Positions 43,686 through 52,459 of a stretch of DNA of 64,000 nt are shown in pieces; positions within the stretch are counted from its first letter, which is position 1, and each line of letters begins with the position of its first letter. The stretch spans positions 1 through 64,000 of the forward strand of contig JACKIN010000013.1 in assembly GCA_020638495.1 (NCBI GenBank), written 5' to 3'. The position numbers and the translations under genes were made by a program. Below the pieces are notes generated by a model. It was not told the origin of the DNA. It saw only the letters and a program-made list of their open reading frames with translations, and made no database searches. This DNA comes from Geminicoccaceae bacterium. Lineage in GTDB: Bacteria; Pseudomonadota; Alphaproteobacteria; Geminicoccales; Geminicoccaceae.

Positions 43686-45203
43686 TCAGACCATGCGCGC
43701 AATGAGGTCGACCTGCCCGGGCTTGCCGCCCGGCGGGGCCTCGAGCTCGGCCTCGATCCGCCCGTCACGCATGACGAGGATGCGCGACGAGAGGCCGATC
43801 ACCTCCTCGAGCGTGTCGCCGAGCAGGATCACGGCCAGCCCCTCATCGGTCATGTCGCGGACCAGCGTGTAGACGTCCTCCTTCGCCCCCACGTCGATGC
43901 CGCGCGTCGGATGGTCGAGGATCACCACGCGCGAGCCGGCGATCCGCCACTTCGCCAGCACCACCTTCTGCTGGTTGCCACCGGAAAGGCTGCCGACGGG
44001 TGTCGCCGGCGAGGGTGTCTTGATGCTCAGCCGCTCGATCCAGGACTTCGCCGCCTTCGTCTCCTCGGCCACCCGGATCAGCCCGCGTGCGGTGAACCGC
44101 CCGAGGGCGGCGAGCGTCATGTTCTCGGCGACGCTGAGCCCGGCCACGAGCCCCTCGGTCTTGCGCTCGCTCGGAATGAAGCCGATGCCGCGCGCCACGG
44201 CCTCGGAAGGGCTGGCCAGCGCCACCTTGCGGCCGTCGATCCGCACTGTGCCCGCCGCCGGCGGCTCGAGCCCGGCGAGGCAGCGGGCCAGCGCCTCGCG
44301 CCCCGAGCCCACCACGCCGGCAATGCCCAGGACCTCGCCCGCATGGAGGGTGAACGAGACATCGCGAAAGCCGTGCCGCCCGGTGAGGCCTTCCACCTCG
44401 AGCACCGCCGCGCCATCGCCCGGCGCCTGCCGGGCCTCCCGATAATACTCGTGGTGCAGGGCACGGCCCACCATGTGGCGGTGCAGCTCGGGAATGGTGG
44501 CATCGCGGCTCGCCACCTCGTGCACCACCTTGCCGTCGCGCATCACATAGACCCGGTCCGCGACCTCCAAGACCTCGTCGAGCCGGTGCGAGATGAAGAC
44601 GATGGACGCCCGGTCCTTGAGGTCGGCGACGATCTCGAAGAGCAGGTCGACCTCGCGCTGCTCGAGCATGCTGGTCGGCTCGTCGAGCAGGATGGTGATG
44701 TCGCCCTCGATCCGTGTGTCGAGCGAAAGGGCCTTGGCGATCTCGACCATCTGCCGCTCGGCGAAGGTGAGCCCGGCGCAGCGGCGCCTCGGATCGACAT
44801 CGAGATGCACCTTGGCGAGCTCGGCCCGGGCCGCCTCGTTGAGCCGCCGCCGGTCGATCAACCCGCCTCGCAGGAACTCGGCCTCGCGGGCGAGGAAGAT
44901 GTTCTCCGCCACCGACAACGTCGAGAAGACCGACTGCTCCTGGAAGACCATGGCGATGCCGTGGTCGAAGGCGTCTCGCGGGTGCCTGATCTGCACCGGC
45001 TTGCCGGCGACCCGGACCTCGCCCTGGTCGAGCTGGTAGATGCCGTTCAGCACCTTGAGCAGCGTCGACTTCCCCGCCCCGTTCTCGCCGATCAGCCCGA
45101 CCACCTCGCGCCGGCGTATCGCGAGCGAGACGTCGTCGAGCGCCAGCACACCCGGAAAGCTCTTGGTGGCGCCCAGTACCTCGAGGCTGGCGGGCGCGCT
45201 CAT
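43686..45203 (-). CDS. Sugar ABC transporter ATP-binding protein (RbsA-like, two ATPase domains)
   Basis: A 505-residue fused double ATPase of the ribose/galactose importer class (CUT2). The first domain has Walker A GENGAGKSTLLKVLNG near residue 38, Q-loop FQEQSVFS, a degenerate signature LTFAERQMVEIAKAL and Walker B ILLDEPTSML. The second has a degenerate P-loop GVVGSGREALARCL and a full signature GSLSGGNQQKVVLAKW with Walker B VVILDHPTRGIDVGAK. This asymmetry is usual for RbsA-type proteins. The stop-start gaps to the flanking permeases are eight and one bases. Confidence 0.95.
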   Translation of the reverse strand: MSAPASLEVLGATKSFPGVLALDDVSLAIRRREVVGLIGENGAGKSTLLKVLNGIYQLDQGEVRVAGKPVQIRHPRDAFDHGIAMVFQEQSVFSTLSVAENIFLAREAEFLRGGLIDRRRLNEAARAELAKVHLDVDPRRRCAGLTFAERQMVEIAKALSLDTRIEGDITILLDEPTSMLEQREVDLLFEIVADLKDRASIVFISHRLDEVLEVADRVYVMRDGKVVHEVASRDATIPELHRHMVGRALHHEYYREARQAPGDGAAVLEVEGLTGRHGFRDVSFTLHAGEVLGIAGVVGSGREALARCLAGLEPPAAGTVRIDGRKVALASPSEAVARGIGFIPSERKTEGLVAGLSVAENMTLAALGRFTARGLIRVAEETKAAKSWIERLSIKTPSPATPVGSLSGGNQQKVVLAKWRIAGSRVVILDHPTRGIDVGAKEDVYTLVRDMTDEGLAVILLGDTLEEVIGLSSRILVMRDGRIEAELEAPPGGKPGQVDLIARMV

Positions 45204-45204
45204 C

Positions 45205-46185
45205 TCACTTCACCACCACGAGCCTGGAGCGGTCGAGGGCGAGCGCCACCGCGACGATGATCATCAGCCCCTGCACCCCCTGCTGCACGTAGGGCGGGAT
45301 ACCCATCAGCACCATGCCGTTGGTGAGCACGATGACGATGCCGACCCCGATCACCGAGTTCAGCACCGAGCCGACCCCGCCCGAGAGCGCCGTGCCGCCG
45401 ACGACGACGGCGGTGATCGTGGTGAAGAGGCGGCCTGTCCCCATCAGCGCATGGCCCTGGCCGAGCTGGGCCGCGGCGAGCGCCCCGCCGAGCCCGTAAA
45501 ACAGCCCCGCCAGGGTGAAGACGAGGATGCGCGTGCGCTCGACCGGCACCCCGGCATGCTTCGCCGTCACCTCGTCCGTGCCGATGGCGTAGACCCAGCG
45601 GCCGAGCCTCGTCCGCTCCTGGATCACCCAGGCGACCAGCACGGCCATGCCCGCCAGCCAGACGCTGAACGGCACGTCGAGGAAGCGCCCGAGCGCCAGC
45701 TCGCGAAAGCCCCGGTCGGCGATCCGCACGGTGAAGCCGCCGAGGATCGCCGTGGCGACACCGACCCCGGCGAAGCCGAAGCCGAGCGTCGCCATGAAGC
45801 TCGGAATCTTCAGCCGGACATGGACGAAGCCGTTGACGAAGCCGATGCAGCCGCCGGCCACGACCGCCACCGGCACGGCCAGAAGCCCGAGATCGGCGCT
45901 CGTGAAGTCGTTCAGCACCAGCATGCTGGTGATGACGGCGGCGAGCGCCACGACACCCTCGACCGAGAGGTCGATGCTGCCCATCAGGATGACGAAGGTC
46001 GCCCCCATCACCAGGACCAGCGGAATGGCGGCCCCGCTCAGCAGCCTGACGAGGTTCGAGAAGGAGAGGAAGTTCGGGCTGATGACGGTGATGACGACGC
46101 AGAGCAGCACGAGCACGCCGACCGGCGCCAGCCCGCGCCAGCGGGCGAAGCGGTTGCGCTGGCCGGCGAGGCTACCGGACGCCAT
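45205..46185 (-). CDS. Ribose-type ABC transporter permease 1
   Basis: A 326-residue RbsC-type permease with about nine hydrophobic segments: GATFVILMGSIDLSVEGVVA near residue 60, RWVYAIGTDEVTAKHAGVPV near 185 and GGTALSGGVGSVLNSVIGVG near 270. It shares the ending DRSRLVVVK with the other permease (DRSKVAVVK), but the two differ widely otherwise, so together they probably form a heterodimer. It follows the binding-protein gene after a 69-bp gap with a strong hairpin. Confidence 0.92.
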   Translation of the reverse strand: MASGSLAGQRNRFARWRGLAPVGVLVLLCVVITVISPNFLSFSNLVRLLSGAAIPLVLVMGATFVILMGSIDLSVEGVVALAAVITSMLVLNDFTSADLGLLAVPVAVVAGGCIGFVNGFVHVRLKIPSFMATLGFGFAGVGVATAILGGFTVRIADRGFRELALGRFLDVPFSVWLAGMAVLVAWVIQERTRLGRWVYAIGTDEVTAKHAGVPVERTRILVFTLAGLFYGLGGALAAAQLGQGHALMGTGRLFTTITAVVVGGTALSGGVGSVLNSVIGVGIVIVLTNGMVLMGIPPYVQQGVQGLMIIVAVALALDRSRLVVVK

Positions 46186-46216
46186 CAGCCCGTTCTCCAG
46201 GGATGCGAGAAGAGCA

Positions 46217-46247
46217 GCGCGGGCCGGGCAACATCCCGGGCCCGCGC
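46217..46247 (-). promoter_or_regulatory. Intercistronic hairpin after the sugar-binding-protein gene
   Basis: GCGCGGGCCGGG (46217-46228) pairs with CCCGGGCCCGCGC (46235-46247) with one bulged base and a 6-nt loop. It lies between the binding-protein stop and the first permease, has no T-tract, and probably raises the yield of binding protein relative to permeases. Confidence 0.55.
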
Positions 46248-46254
46248 CGCCAGC

Positions 46255-47352
46255 TCAGCCGCGATACTGGATCTGGCCCGGCGACTTGCCCCAGAAATCG
46301 CCGAAGTCGAGGGCGGCATCCATCGCCCGGTACTCGGCGAGGTTGGCCGGGGTGACGACGATGCCGGTGCCGTAGAACTCGCGATGCTCGTGCGGCTCGG
46401 CGGCGATGTCGATCTCGCCCAGCGCCACCGCATGGCCCAGCGCCAGGCCGATGCCGCCGGTCCAGTTCGGGTCCCAGGCCACCGTGCCGGCCATCTCGCC
46501 CGCCTCGATGGCGAAGAGCGCCGCCTCGATGCCGTCGATGCCGGTCACCGGCACGGCCCCGGCCTTGCCCTCCTGGCGGAGCGCCTCGAGGGCGCCGATC
46601 GCCATGCCGTCATTGGCGGCGAAGACCCCCTTGATGTCGTCGCCGAAGCGGGTGAGCCAGGCCTGCATGATCTCGAAGGCCCTGGTCTCGTTCCAGTCGG
46701 CCGGCTGGAAGTCGAGGAGCTGCACCTTGCCGTTGGTCGCCGCGATCGCGTTGTCGAGCCCGATCTTGCGCTCGATCGCCGGGACGTTGGAGAGGATGCC
46801 GCCCAAGGCGACGATGCCGCCCTCGCCACCCATCGCCTCGAACAGCGCCTCGGCCACCGCCTGCGCCGTCGGCACGCCGTCGAACGACATGTGCGCCACG
46901 TAGTTGGGGTCGAAGTCCCAGGGATGCAGGTCGTCCGGCTTGTTCCACTGGGTCACCACATAGGCGCCGGCGCGCTGGCACTCCTCGACGATCACCCGCG
47001 CATCGGGCGAATCGTTCGGGTCGACGTTCAGCACGAGCTTGCCGCCGGTCCGCGCGAGCAGGGCCCGGATGTCCGCCATGCCCTTCTCGGAATTGCCCTC
47101 GGTGATCAGCACCTCGAAAGGGGCTCCCACCGACTCGGCATAGGCCTCGCCGCCTGCCGCGAAGGTGGCGTGATAGGGGTTGGCGAGCGAGCGCATGGAG
47201 ATCGCCAGCGTCCACTCGCCCGACTGCGCCGCGGCGAGCCGCGGGAACGTGCCGGCGAGCACGCCCGCACCGGCGAAACCTGCCGCGCCCTTGAGGAGAT
47301 CACGGCGCAAAAGCTGCCGCCTGGCGATGGGGCCGAGCCGTTTATGGATCAT
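46255..47352 (-). CDS. Sugar ABC transporter substrate-binding protein
   Basis: A 365-residue periplasmic binding protein of the ribose/galactose (PBP1) type. The N-terminus carries a Tat-like signal: RRQLLRRDLLKGAAGFAGAG, cleavage after AAA near residue 42. The mature domain starts WTLAISMRSLANPYHATFAA and includes LVLNVDPNDSPDARVIVEEC, VAHMSFDGVPTAQAVAEAL, GVFAANDGMAIGALEALR and PVTGIDGIEAALFAIEAGEM, all characteristic of the family. First gene of the leftward ABC operon. A site of the shared TetR-type motif (47382-47398) lies 30 bp before its start. Confidence 0.93.
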   Translation of the reverse strand: MIHKRLGPIARRQLLRRDLLKGAAGFAGAGVLAGTFPRLAAAQSGEWTLAISMRSLANPYHATFAAGGEAYAESVGAPFEVLITEGNSEKGMADIRALLARTGGKLVLNVDPNDSPDARVIVEECQRAGAYVVTQWNKPDDLHPWDFDPNYVAHMSFDGVPTAQAVAEALFEAMGGEGGIVALGGILSNVPAIERKIGLDNAIAATNGKVQLLDFQPADWNETRAFEIMQAWLTRFGDDIKGVFAANDGMAIGALEALRQEGKAGAVPVTGIDGIEAALFAIEAGEMAGTVAWDPNWTGGIGLALGHAVALGEIDIAAEPHEHREFYGTGIVVTPANLAEYRAMDAALDFGDFWGKSPGQIQYRG

Positions 47353-47381
47353 TTCCGCCTCCCTGGATTGTGCCCGTTAAC

Positions 47382-47398
47382 GCACTAAACGGTTACTT
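47382..47398. promoter_or_regulatory. Putative TetR-type operator, ABC operon
   Basis: GCACTAAACGGTTACTT differs at only two of 17 positions from the site at 52389-52405 (GCACTGTACGGTTACTT). It lies 30 bp upstream of the binding-protein start in the otherwise empty 87-bp gap 47353-47439. Confidence 0.6.
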
Positions 47399-47439
47399 CT
47401 AGGCCGAAGCCGGCCACGGCGCAATTCAAAACCGGTTCG

Positions 47440-49026
47440 TCAGGCCCGGTTGCCGCGGATCAGGTCCGACGCCTTCTCGCCGATCATGATCGAGGGCGCG
47501 TTGGTGTTGGAGCTGACCAGCCGCGGCATGATCGAGCTGTCGCAGACCCGAAGCCCCTCGATGCCGCGCAGCCGAAGCTCGGGGTCGACCACCGCCATCT
47601 CGTCCACGCCCATCCGGCAGGTGCCGACCGGATGGTACGACGTCCGCCCGTAGCGCCGGGCATAGGCTTCGAGCTCCGCCCTGGTGCGCACCGCCTCGCC
47701 CGGGAAGTGCTCGCCCCGGACATACGGGGCGAGCGCCGGCTGGTGCATCATCTCGCGCGAGAGCCTGAGCCCCTCGAGCGAGGTCTGCAGGTCAGAGGCT
47801 TCGGCGAGGAAATTCGGGTCCACCACCGGCTTGTCTTTCGGCTCGGCGCTCCTGAGCGTCACCGAGCCCCGGCTCTCCGGCCGGAGCGTGTAGGAGTTGA
47901 GCGTGACGCCGGAGCCCGAGGAGATCACCGGCACCCCCGCCTCGACCCCCGCCCCGGCGAGGAAGTGGAACTGCAGGTCCGGCGTCTCCGCCGCCTTGTC
48001 CGCATACCAGAAGGCCCCGCCCTCGACGATGTTGGAGGTCACCGGCCCGCGCTTGAAGAGCAGGTACTCGAGCCCCGCCCAGAGCATCCAGTGCGGCTTC
48101 TGGTACTTGTCGAGGCTCCAGGGCCCCTTCAGCTCGTAGACGATGTCGATGCCGAAATGATCGTGCAGGTTCTGCCCCACGCCCGGCAGGTCGTGCACCG
48201 GCTCGACGCCCACGCTCTTGAGATGCTCCGCCGGCCCGATGCCCGAGAGCATGAGCAGCTTGGGCGAGCCGATCGCCCCCGCCGTGAGGATCACCTCGCG
48301 CTCCGCCCGGATGGTCCGGGTTGCCCCGTCATGCTGGTAGTCGACGCCCACCGCCCGGCCGTTCTCCACCCGGATCCGCGTGACGAGGCAGTCGGTCTCG
48401 ACCACGAGGTTCTGCCGCGCCATCGCCGGCCGGAGATAGCCCACCACCGCCGAGCAGCGCTTGCCGCCCCGCGTCGTCGTCTGGTAGATGCCGCAGCCCG
48501 CCTGCTGCGCCCCGTTGAAGTCCGGGTTGTAGGGAATGCCCAGCTCCTGGCAGGCCCTGACGAACGCCATGCTCACGGGCTGCCCGCGCGGCGTCGTCAC
48601 CCCGAGCGGCCCGCCCGAGCCGTGCCAGGCACCACCCAGGAGATCGTTGTCCTCCGAGCGCACGAAGAGCGGGCGAAGCTCCTCGAACGACCAGCCGACG
48701 CAGCCGTGCTCGCTCACCCAGCGGTCGTAGTCCTGCGGCACGCCCCGCGTGAACACCTCGGCATTGATGGACGACCCGCCACCCAGCACCCGCGCCTGCG
48801 CGTAAGGAATCTCGCGGTTCTCGCAATGCTTCTGCGGCGCCGTCACCAGCCCCCAGGTCAAGGGCCCGCCCGTCATCTTGGCGAAGCCCACCGGCATGTG
48901 GATATACCGGTTCGTATCGCTCGGCCCGGCCTCCAGCACCGTCACCGAGACATCCGGATCGGCCGTGAGCCGTGCTGCGATCACCGCCCCCGAAGCCCCG
49001 CCGCCGATGATCACGTAGTCAGGCAT
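47440..49026 (-). CDS. GMC-family FAD-dependent oxidoreductase
   Basis: A 528-residue glucose-methanol-choline oxidoreductase. The FAD-binding motif YVIIGGGASGAVIAARL starts at residue 4, with the ARVLGGGSSINAEVFTRG signature near residue 80 and the second GMC signature GAIGSPKLLMLSGIGP near 255. The catalytic His lies in RTSYHPVGTCRMG, followed by NTNAPSIMIGEKASDLI. It is close to choline/alcohol dehydrogenases and to sugar 3-dehydrogenases; the neighbouring sugar importer makes an alcohol or sugar substrate plausible. No signal peptide is visible. A palindrome sits 28 bp before its start. Confidence 0.93.
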   Translation of the reverse strand: MPDYVIIGGGASGAVIAARLTADPDVSVTVLEAGPSDTNRYIHMPVGFAKMTGGPLTWGLVTAPQKHCENREIPYAQARVLGGGSSINAEVFTRGVPQDYDRWVSEHGCVGWSFEELRPLFVRSEDNDLLGGAWHGSGGPLGVTTPRGQPVSMAFVRACQELGIPYNPDFNGAQQAGCGIYQTTTRGGKRCSAVVGYLRPAMARQNLVVETDCLVTRIRVENGRAVGVDYQHDGATRTIRAEREVILTAGAIGSPKLLMLSGIGPAEHLKSVGVEPVHDLPGVGQNLHDHFGIDIVYELKGPWSLDKYQKPHWMLWAGLEYLLFKRGPVTSNIVEGGAFWYADKAAETPDLQFHFLAGAGVEAGVPVISSGSGVTLNSYTLRPESRGSVTLRSAEPKDKPVVDPNFLAEASDLQTSLEGLRLSREMMHQPALAPYVRGEHFPGEAVRTRAELEAYARRYGRTSYHPVGTCRMGVDEMAVVDPELRLRGIEGLRVCDSSIMPRLVSSNTNAPSIMIGEKASDLIRGNRA

Positions 49027-49054
49027 GGTGAAGCGGCCTCCCGTTGGTTTGCGC

Positions 49055-49074
49055 GCACCGTACCCGAACGGTGC
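49055..49074. promoter_or_regulatory. Palindrome upstream of the GMC oxidoreductase
   Basis: GCACCGT (49055-49061) and ACGGTGC (49068-49074) form a perfect 7-bp inverted repeat with spacer ACCCGA. It shares GCAC and GTAC/ACGGT blocks with the putative TetR sites, but it is a weaker match. The rest of 49027-49528 (about 450 bp) shows no gene that I can support. Confidence 0.45.
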
Positions 49075-49528
49075 CAGCGTTCAACGGTCGGCGGAGAACC
49101 TGTCACATAGATGCCAGGGAAGGAGGCCACGGCCGTGGCGGCGAAATGGGCGAGCTCGCGCATGCTGAGGGACGCCAGGGTGCAGAAGGCGAGGAAGCCG
49201 GTCGGCATAGACGGCTGGCCGGCCCGTCCATGACGACCGCTTCCACGCACGGGAGGGCAATCGCTTATCGGACGAACAACGGTTTGGAAGGTCGCTAGCT
49301 CGGCGCTTTGGTCTCCCGAGGCTCGCCTGACCCTGGCGCGCGCCAGACGGTCCACCGGTCACCGATTCGCAGTGTTTCGAGCTTCAGTGCAGCCGTTGAT
49401 TCAGATCAACGCAGTTGCCTCGTGAAATGTCATAGTAAATTTCTTGAATATTTGGCGATGCGGCGAGGGAGTGTCTGTCCGTGTGTGGCCCCAGTGTTCG
49501 CGCCGGTTTCTTTCGCGACCCGCATCGG

Positions 49529-50074
49529 ATGCGCCGGTATGCGCTGCTCGGCGTCCTCGGCATGGTGCTCTGGCTCGGCGGATGCTCCTCGCCGGCCACC
49601 GTCGAAGGAATGAGCAGCCTGTCGTCGTTCGGCGAGGCGGCAGCACCCTCCGAGTTGCACCACGCCATCGAGCTGGGGACGGTTACGGGTGGCAAGCCCA
49701 CCAATCCGCTCTTGACCTCCGATGTCGGCAACGCGGAATTTCGGGAAGCACTGGCTCAGTCTCTGCGGGCGGCCGGCATCCTGGCAACCGACGGATCACC
49801 CGGCGCCTATCTGCTCGAGGCCACGCTCGTCGGCATGGAGCTGCCGACGATGGGCTTCGACCTCAGCGTCACCACCAGGTCGACGGTCGATTACCGGGTC
49901 TCGCCGACGGCTGGGGAGGGAAAATCCCTCCACAACGTCGTCACGCGTCCCTATACCGCGACCTTTTCCGACGCCTTGAGCGGCGCCGAGCGCGTACGCC
50001 TCGCGAACGAGGGCGCGATCCGCGAGAACATCCGCGAATTCATCGACCAGTTGATCGCTTTCTACAGCAACTGA
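49529..50074 (+). CDS. Lipoprotein of unknown function
   Basis: A 181-residue lipoprotein with signal MRRYALLGVLGMVLWLGGC and lipobox Cys at residue 19. The mature part has NPLLTSDVGNAEFREALAQS, YLLEATLVGMELPTMGFDLS and a long stretch of alternating residues, reminiscent of small outer-membrane lipoproteins with a TolB-like or DUF-type fold. I do not recognise a named family. The ATG at 49529 gives a normal lipoprotein signal; the longer frame starting at 49481 does not. Another lipoprotein gene follows after 47 nt. Confidence 0.75.
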   Translation: MRRYALLGVLGMVLWLGGCSSPATVEGMSSLSSFGEAAAPSELHHAIELGTVTGGKPTNPLLTSDVGNAEFREALAQSLRAAGILATDGSPGAYLLEATLVGMELPTMGFDLSVTTRSTVDYRVSPTAGEGKSLHNVVTRPYTATFSDALSGAERVRLANEGAIRENIREFIDQLIAFYSN

Positions 50075-50121
50075 TGTGCCAACCTCGATCCGTTCGGATC
50101 GAAGCAACCGGGAGATACGTC

Positions 50122-50532
50122 ATGGGAAATCCAATTCGCTCTCTGCTTGTCGCGACTGCCCTGCTTGGTATGGTTGCATCGACCAGCGGCTGCTCCGTCG
50201 GCATGGCCCTTTCCGGCGATGAGAATCCTGATTTGACCGTCTGTCGGGTCGGCAGCCAGAAAAGCGACATCGACCGCCAGCTCGGGCCGCCGACCAGTGT
50301 GCGGACTCTCCCCGAAGGCGGGCAGACCTGCACCTACGAATACGAGATCGGCGACGAGCCGTCGGCTGGCCGCGCCGTGGCGCACGGGGCCATGGATGTG
50401 CTGACCTTCGGCCTCTGGGAGGTCGTCGGCACGCCGGTCGAGGCCCTGCAGGGACAGAAGTACCAGATGACCGTGACCTACGACGCCGAGGGCAAGGCCA
50501 AGGAAATCTCGACCATCAAGGTCGCCAAGTAG
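50122..50532 (+). CDS. Lipoprotein of unknown function
   Basis: A 136-residue lipoprotein with signal MGNPIRSLLVATALLGMVAS and lipobox Cys at residue 24 (STSGC). The mature domain has VCRVGSQKSDIDRQLGPPTS, similar to the SmpA/BamE-like pattern of one helix with a Gly-Pro turn, then TYEYEIGDEPSAGRAVAHGA and a terminal beta segment YQMTVTYDAEGKAKEISTI. A ribosome site GGGAGATACGTC precedes the ATG. Probably cotranscribed with the lipoprotein gene at 49529. Confidence 0.78.
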   Translation: MGNPIRSLLVATALLGMVASTSGCSVGMALSGDENPDLTVCRVGSQKSDIDRQLGPPTSVRTLPEGGQTCTYEYEIGDEPSAGRAVAHGAMDVLTFGLWEVVGTPVEALQGQKYQMTVTYDAEGKAKEISTIKVAK

Positions 50533-50552
50533 CGTTCCCGGTCCCGTCGCTA

Positions 50553-50579
50553 CCCGTCCGGGCATTCGCCCCGGACGGG
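50553..50579 (+). terminator. Terminator-like hairpin after the lipoprotein pair
   Basis: CCCGTCCGGG and CCCGGACGGG form a perfect 10-bp inverted repeat with a 7-nt loop, 21 bp past the lipoprotein stop. No T-tract follows, so termination may be weak or Rho-assisted. Confidence 0.5.
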
Positions 50580-50645
50580 GCGATGCCGCCCACGCGAATC
50601 CGGCCATTCGGCCAACCCGCTTGCGCCTCAGCCCACCCCCGACTT

Positions 50646-50662
50646 AACTAACCGGTACGTGC
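50646..50662. promoter_or_regulatory. Putative TetR autoregulatory operator
   Basis: AACTAACCGGTACGTGC; its reverse complement GCACGTACCGGTTAGTT resembles GCACTGTACGGTTACTT, sharing GCAC, the CGGTTA block and TT at the same positions. It lies 38 bp before the tetR start. Confidence 0.5.
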
Positions 50663-50700
50663 ATTGGCGACTCTCTTTTGGGTCGCCGGCAGGAGCCCGG

Positions 50701-51345
50701 ATGACCGAGACCGCAACACACGAAAAACCCCGCATCCGCGACGCCGAGGCGACGCAGAGGCGCATCCTCGCCGCCGCCAGGAAGGAGTTCGCGAAGTCGG
50801 GCCTCGGTGGGGCCCGGGTCGACACCATCGCGCGGCGCGCCAAGGCCAACAAGCGGATGATCTACCACTACTTCAAGAGCAAGGAGCAGCTCTTCACCCG
50901 CGTCCTCGAGGACGCCTATGCCGACATCCGCACGGCCGAGCAGAAGCTCCATCTGGACGAGCTCGACCCCGAGACGGCGATCACCACCCTCGTCCGCTTC
51001 ACCTGGCGTTACTACCTGGCCAACCCCGAGTTCCTCACCCTCGTCAACAGCGAGAATCTGCACCGTGCGCGCCACCTCAAGGGCTCGGCGCGCATGCACG
51101 AGCTCAGCCGGCCCTTCCTCGGCATGGTCGAGGGCATCCTGGCGCGCGGCGTCGCCGCCGGCGTCTTTCGGCCCGGCATCGACCCGGTCCAGCTCAACAT
51201 CACCATCGCCGCGATCGGCTACTACTACCTCACCAACCGCTTCACCGGGGCCATCGTCTACGAGCGCGACCTGATGACGAAGGAGGCGCTCGACACCCGC
51301 CTCGCCTTCAACATCGAGACCATCCTGCGCCTGCTCCGCGCCTGA
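50701..51345 (+). CDS. TetR-family transcriptional regulator
   Basis: A 214-residue TetR regulator. The DNA-binding domain is textbook: RILAAARKEFAKSGLGGARV, DTIARRAKANKRMIYHYFKS and KEQLFTRVLEDAYADI at residues 20-80. The C-terminal part resembles the TetR_C group found with RutR-like regulators (RFTWRYYLANPEFLTLVNSE). The ATG at 50701 places about 20 residues before the domain. It sits between the GMC/ABC side and the aldo/keto reductase/acyl-CoA dehydrogenase genes, all of which have copies of a shared motif upstream, so it is the likely regulator of the cluster. Confidence 0.92.
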   Translation: MTETATHEKPRIRDAEATQRRILAAARKEFAKSGLGGARVDTIARRAKANKRMIYHYFKSKEQLFTRVLEDAYADIRTAEQKLHLDELDPETAITTLVRFTWRYYLANPEFLTLVNSENLHRARHLKGSARMHELSRPFLGMVEGILARGVAAGVFRPGIDPVQLNITIAAIGYYYLTNRFTGAIVYERDLMTKEALDTRLAFNIETILRLLRA

Positions 51346-51350
51346 GCCGC

Positions 51351-52370
51351 TCAGCCGGCCGGGACCGGCGCATCCTCCCGCAGGAGCCCCCGTGCCTTCA
51401 GCGCCTGCCAGAAATCGCCCGGGATGGGTGCCTCGAGCCAGGCGACGTTCTGCTCGAGCTGCTCCACGTTGCGCGTCCCGGCGCAGAAGGTCGGGACCGC
51501 CGGATGCGCCGTCACGAACTGCAGCGCCGCCGCCGGCAGGGCCACGTCGAACTCGGCGCAGACCGCCTCGATCTTCTTGACCTTTGCCACGATGTCCTCG
51601 GGTGCCGGGCTGTAGTTGTACTTGGCCCCCGGCACGGCCCCCGTGGCGAGGATGCCCGAGTTGAACCCGCCGCCGACGATCACCCCGGCGCCCCGCTCGG
51701 CGCAGAGCGCCAGGAAGGGGTCGAGCGATTCCTGCTCCAGGAGGGTGTAGCGGCCGGCCAGCAGAAAGGCGTCGAGATCGTGGCGCAGGAGGGCATCGTA
51801 GCAGGGCTGCCACTCGTTGACCCCGAGCCCGACCGCCTTGACCACGCCCTCGTCCCTGAGCCGCAGCAGCGCCTTCGCCGCCCCGTTCATCGCCGTCTCG
51901 AAGACCTCAGGCAGCTCGTCGCCGAAGTTGAACCGGTCGCAGTCGTGGACGAGGGCGATGTCGATCCGCTCGAGCCCGAGCCGCTGCAGCGAATCCTCGA
52001 TCGAGCGCATCGCCCCGTCATGGGAATAGTCGAAACGCAACTTGAACGCTCCGGCATCGACCCAGGGTGCATAGTCGATGGTCTCGCGCTTCGCCGGCTC
52101 GAGCAGGCGGCCGACCTTGGTGGAGAGCACGTAGTCGTCGCGCCGGCGCCAGCGCAGCGCCGCCCCGAGCCGAAGCTCGCTGAGCCCATGCCCGTAGAGC
52201 GGCGAGGTGTCGAACATGCGAATCCCGGCATCCCAGGCGGCGTCGACCATCGCCTTCGCCACCTCCTCGTCGATGGGCTTGAGGAAATTGCCGATGGGTG
52301 CTGCCCCGAAGCTCATCGCCGTCACCTCGAGCCCCGTCCGCCCGAACGGTCTTTTGGTCTTCGCCTGCAT
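51351..52370 (-). CDS. Aldo/keto reductase
   Basis: A 339-residue aldo/keto reductase of the D-threo-aldose/L-fucose 1-dehydrogenase-like group. The start FGRTGLEVTAMSFGAAPIGN is typical, with the catalytic Asp and Tyr in FDTSPLYGHGLSE near residue 55, Lys in STKVGRLL near 85 and His in IDIALVHDCDR near 140. These enzymes oxidise aldoses to lactones with NAD(P). It converges on tetR with a five-base gap and has a TetR-type motif 19 bp before its start. Confidence 0.9.
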   Translation of the reverse strand: MQAKTKRPFGRTGLEVTAMSFGAAPIGNFLKPIDEEVAKAMVDAAWDAGIRMFDTSPLYGHGLSELRLGAALRWRRRDDYVLSTKVGRLLEPAKRETIDYAPWVDAGAFKLRFDYSHDGAMRSIEDSLQRLGLERIDIALVHDCDRFNFGDELPEVFETAMNGAAKALLRLRDEGVVKAVGLGVNEWQPCYDALLRHDLDAFLLAGRYTLLEQESLDPFLALCAERGAGVIVGGGFNSGILATGAVPGAKYNYSPAPEDIVAKVKKIEAVCAEFDVALPAAALQFVTAHPAVPTFCAGTRNVEQLEQNVAWLEAPIPGDFWQALKARGLLREDAPVPAG

Positions 52371-52388
52371 CCCGATCCCTCCCGCATT

Positions 52389-52405
52389 GCACTGTACGGT
52401 TACTT
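52389..52405. promoter_or_regulatory. Putative TetR-type operator, aldo/keto reductase
   Basis: GCACTGTACGGTTACTT is the best shared form of the motif. It lies 19 bp upstream of the aldo/keto reductase start, in the 126-bp divergent region shared with the acyl-CoA dehydrogenase. Confidence 0.6.
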
Positions 52406-52459
52406 AGCAGGGCAGGTTGCCGCCGAACAGCGCCGCCTTGACAGGAACGGGTGCGAAAA

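Noticed and set aside
41840..43768. A single 642-codon frame joining the permease region to the GIY-YIG protein
   Set aside because: The upstream two thirds are an out-of-frame reading of the permease. The real nuclease-like gene begins at 42718, after the permease stop.
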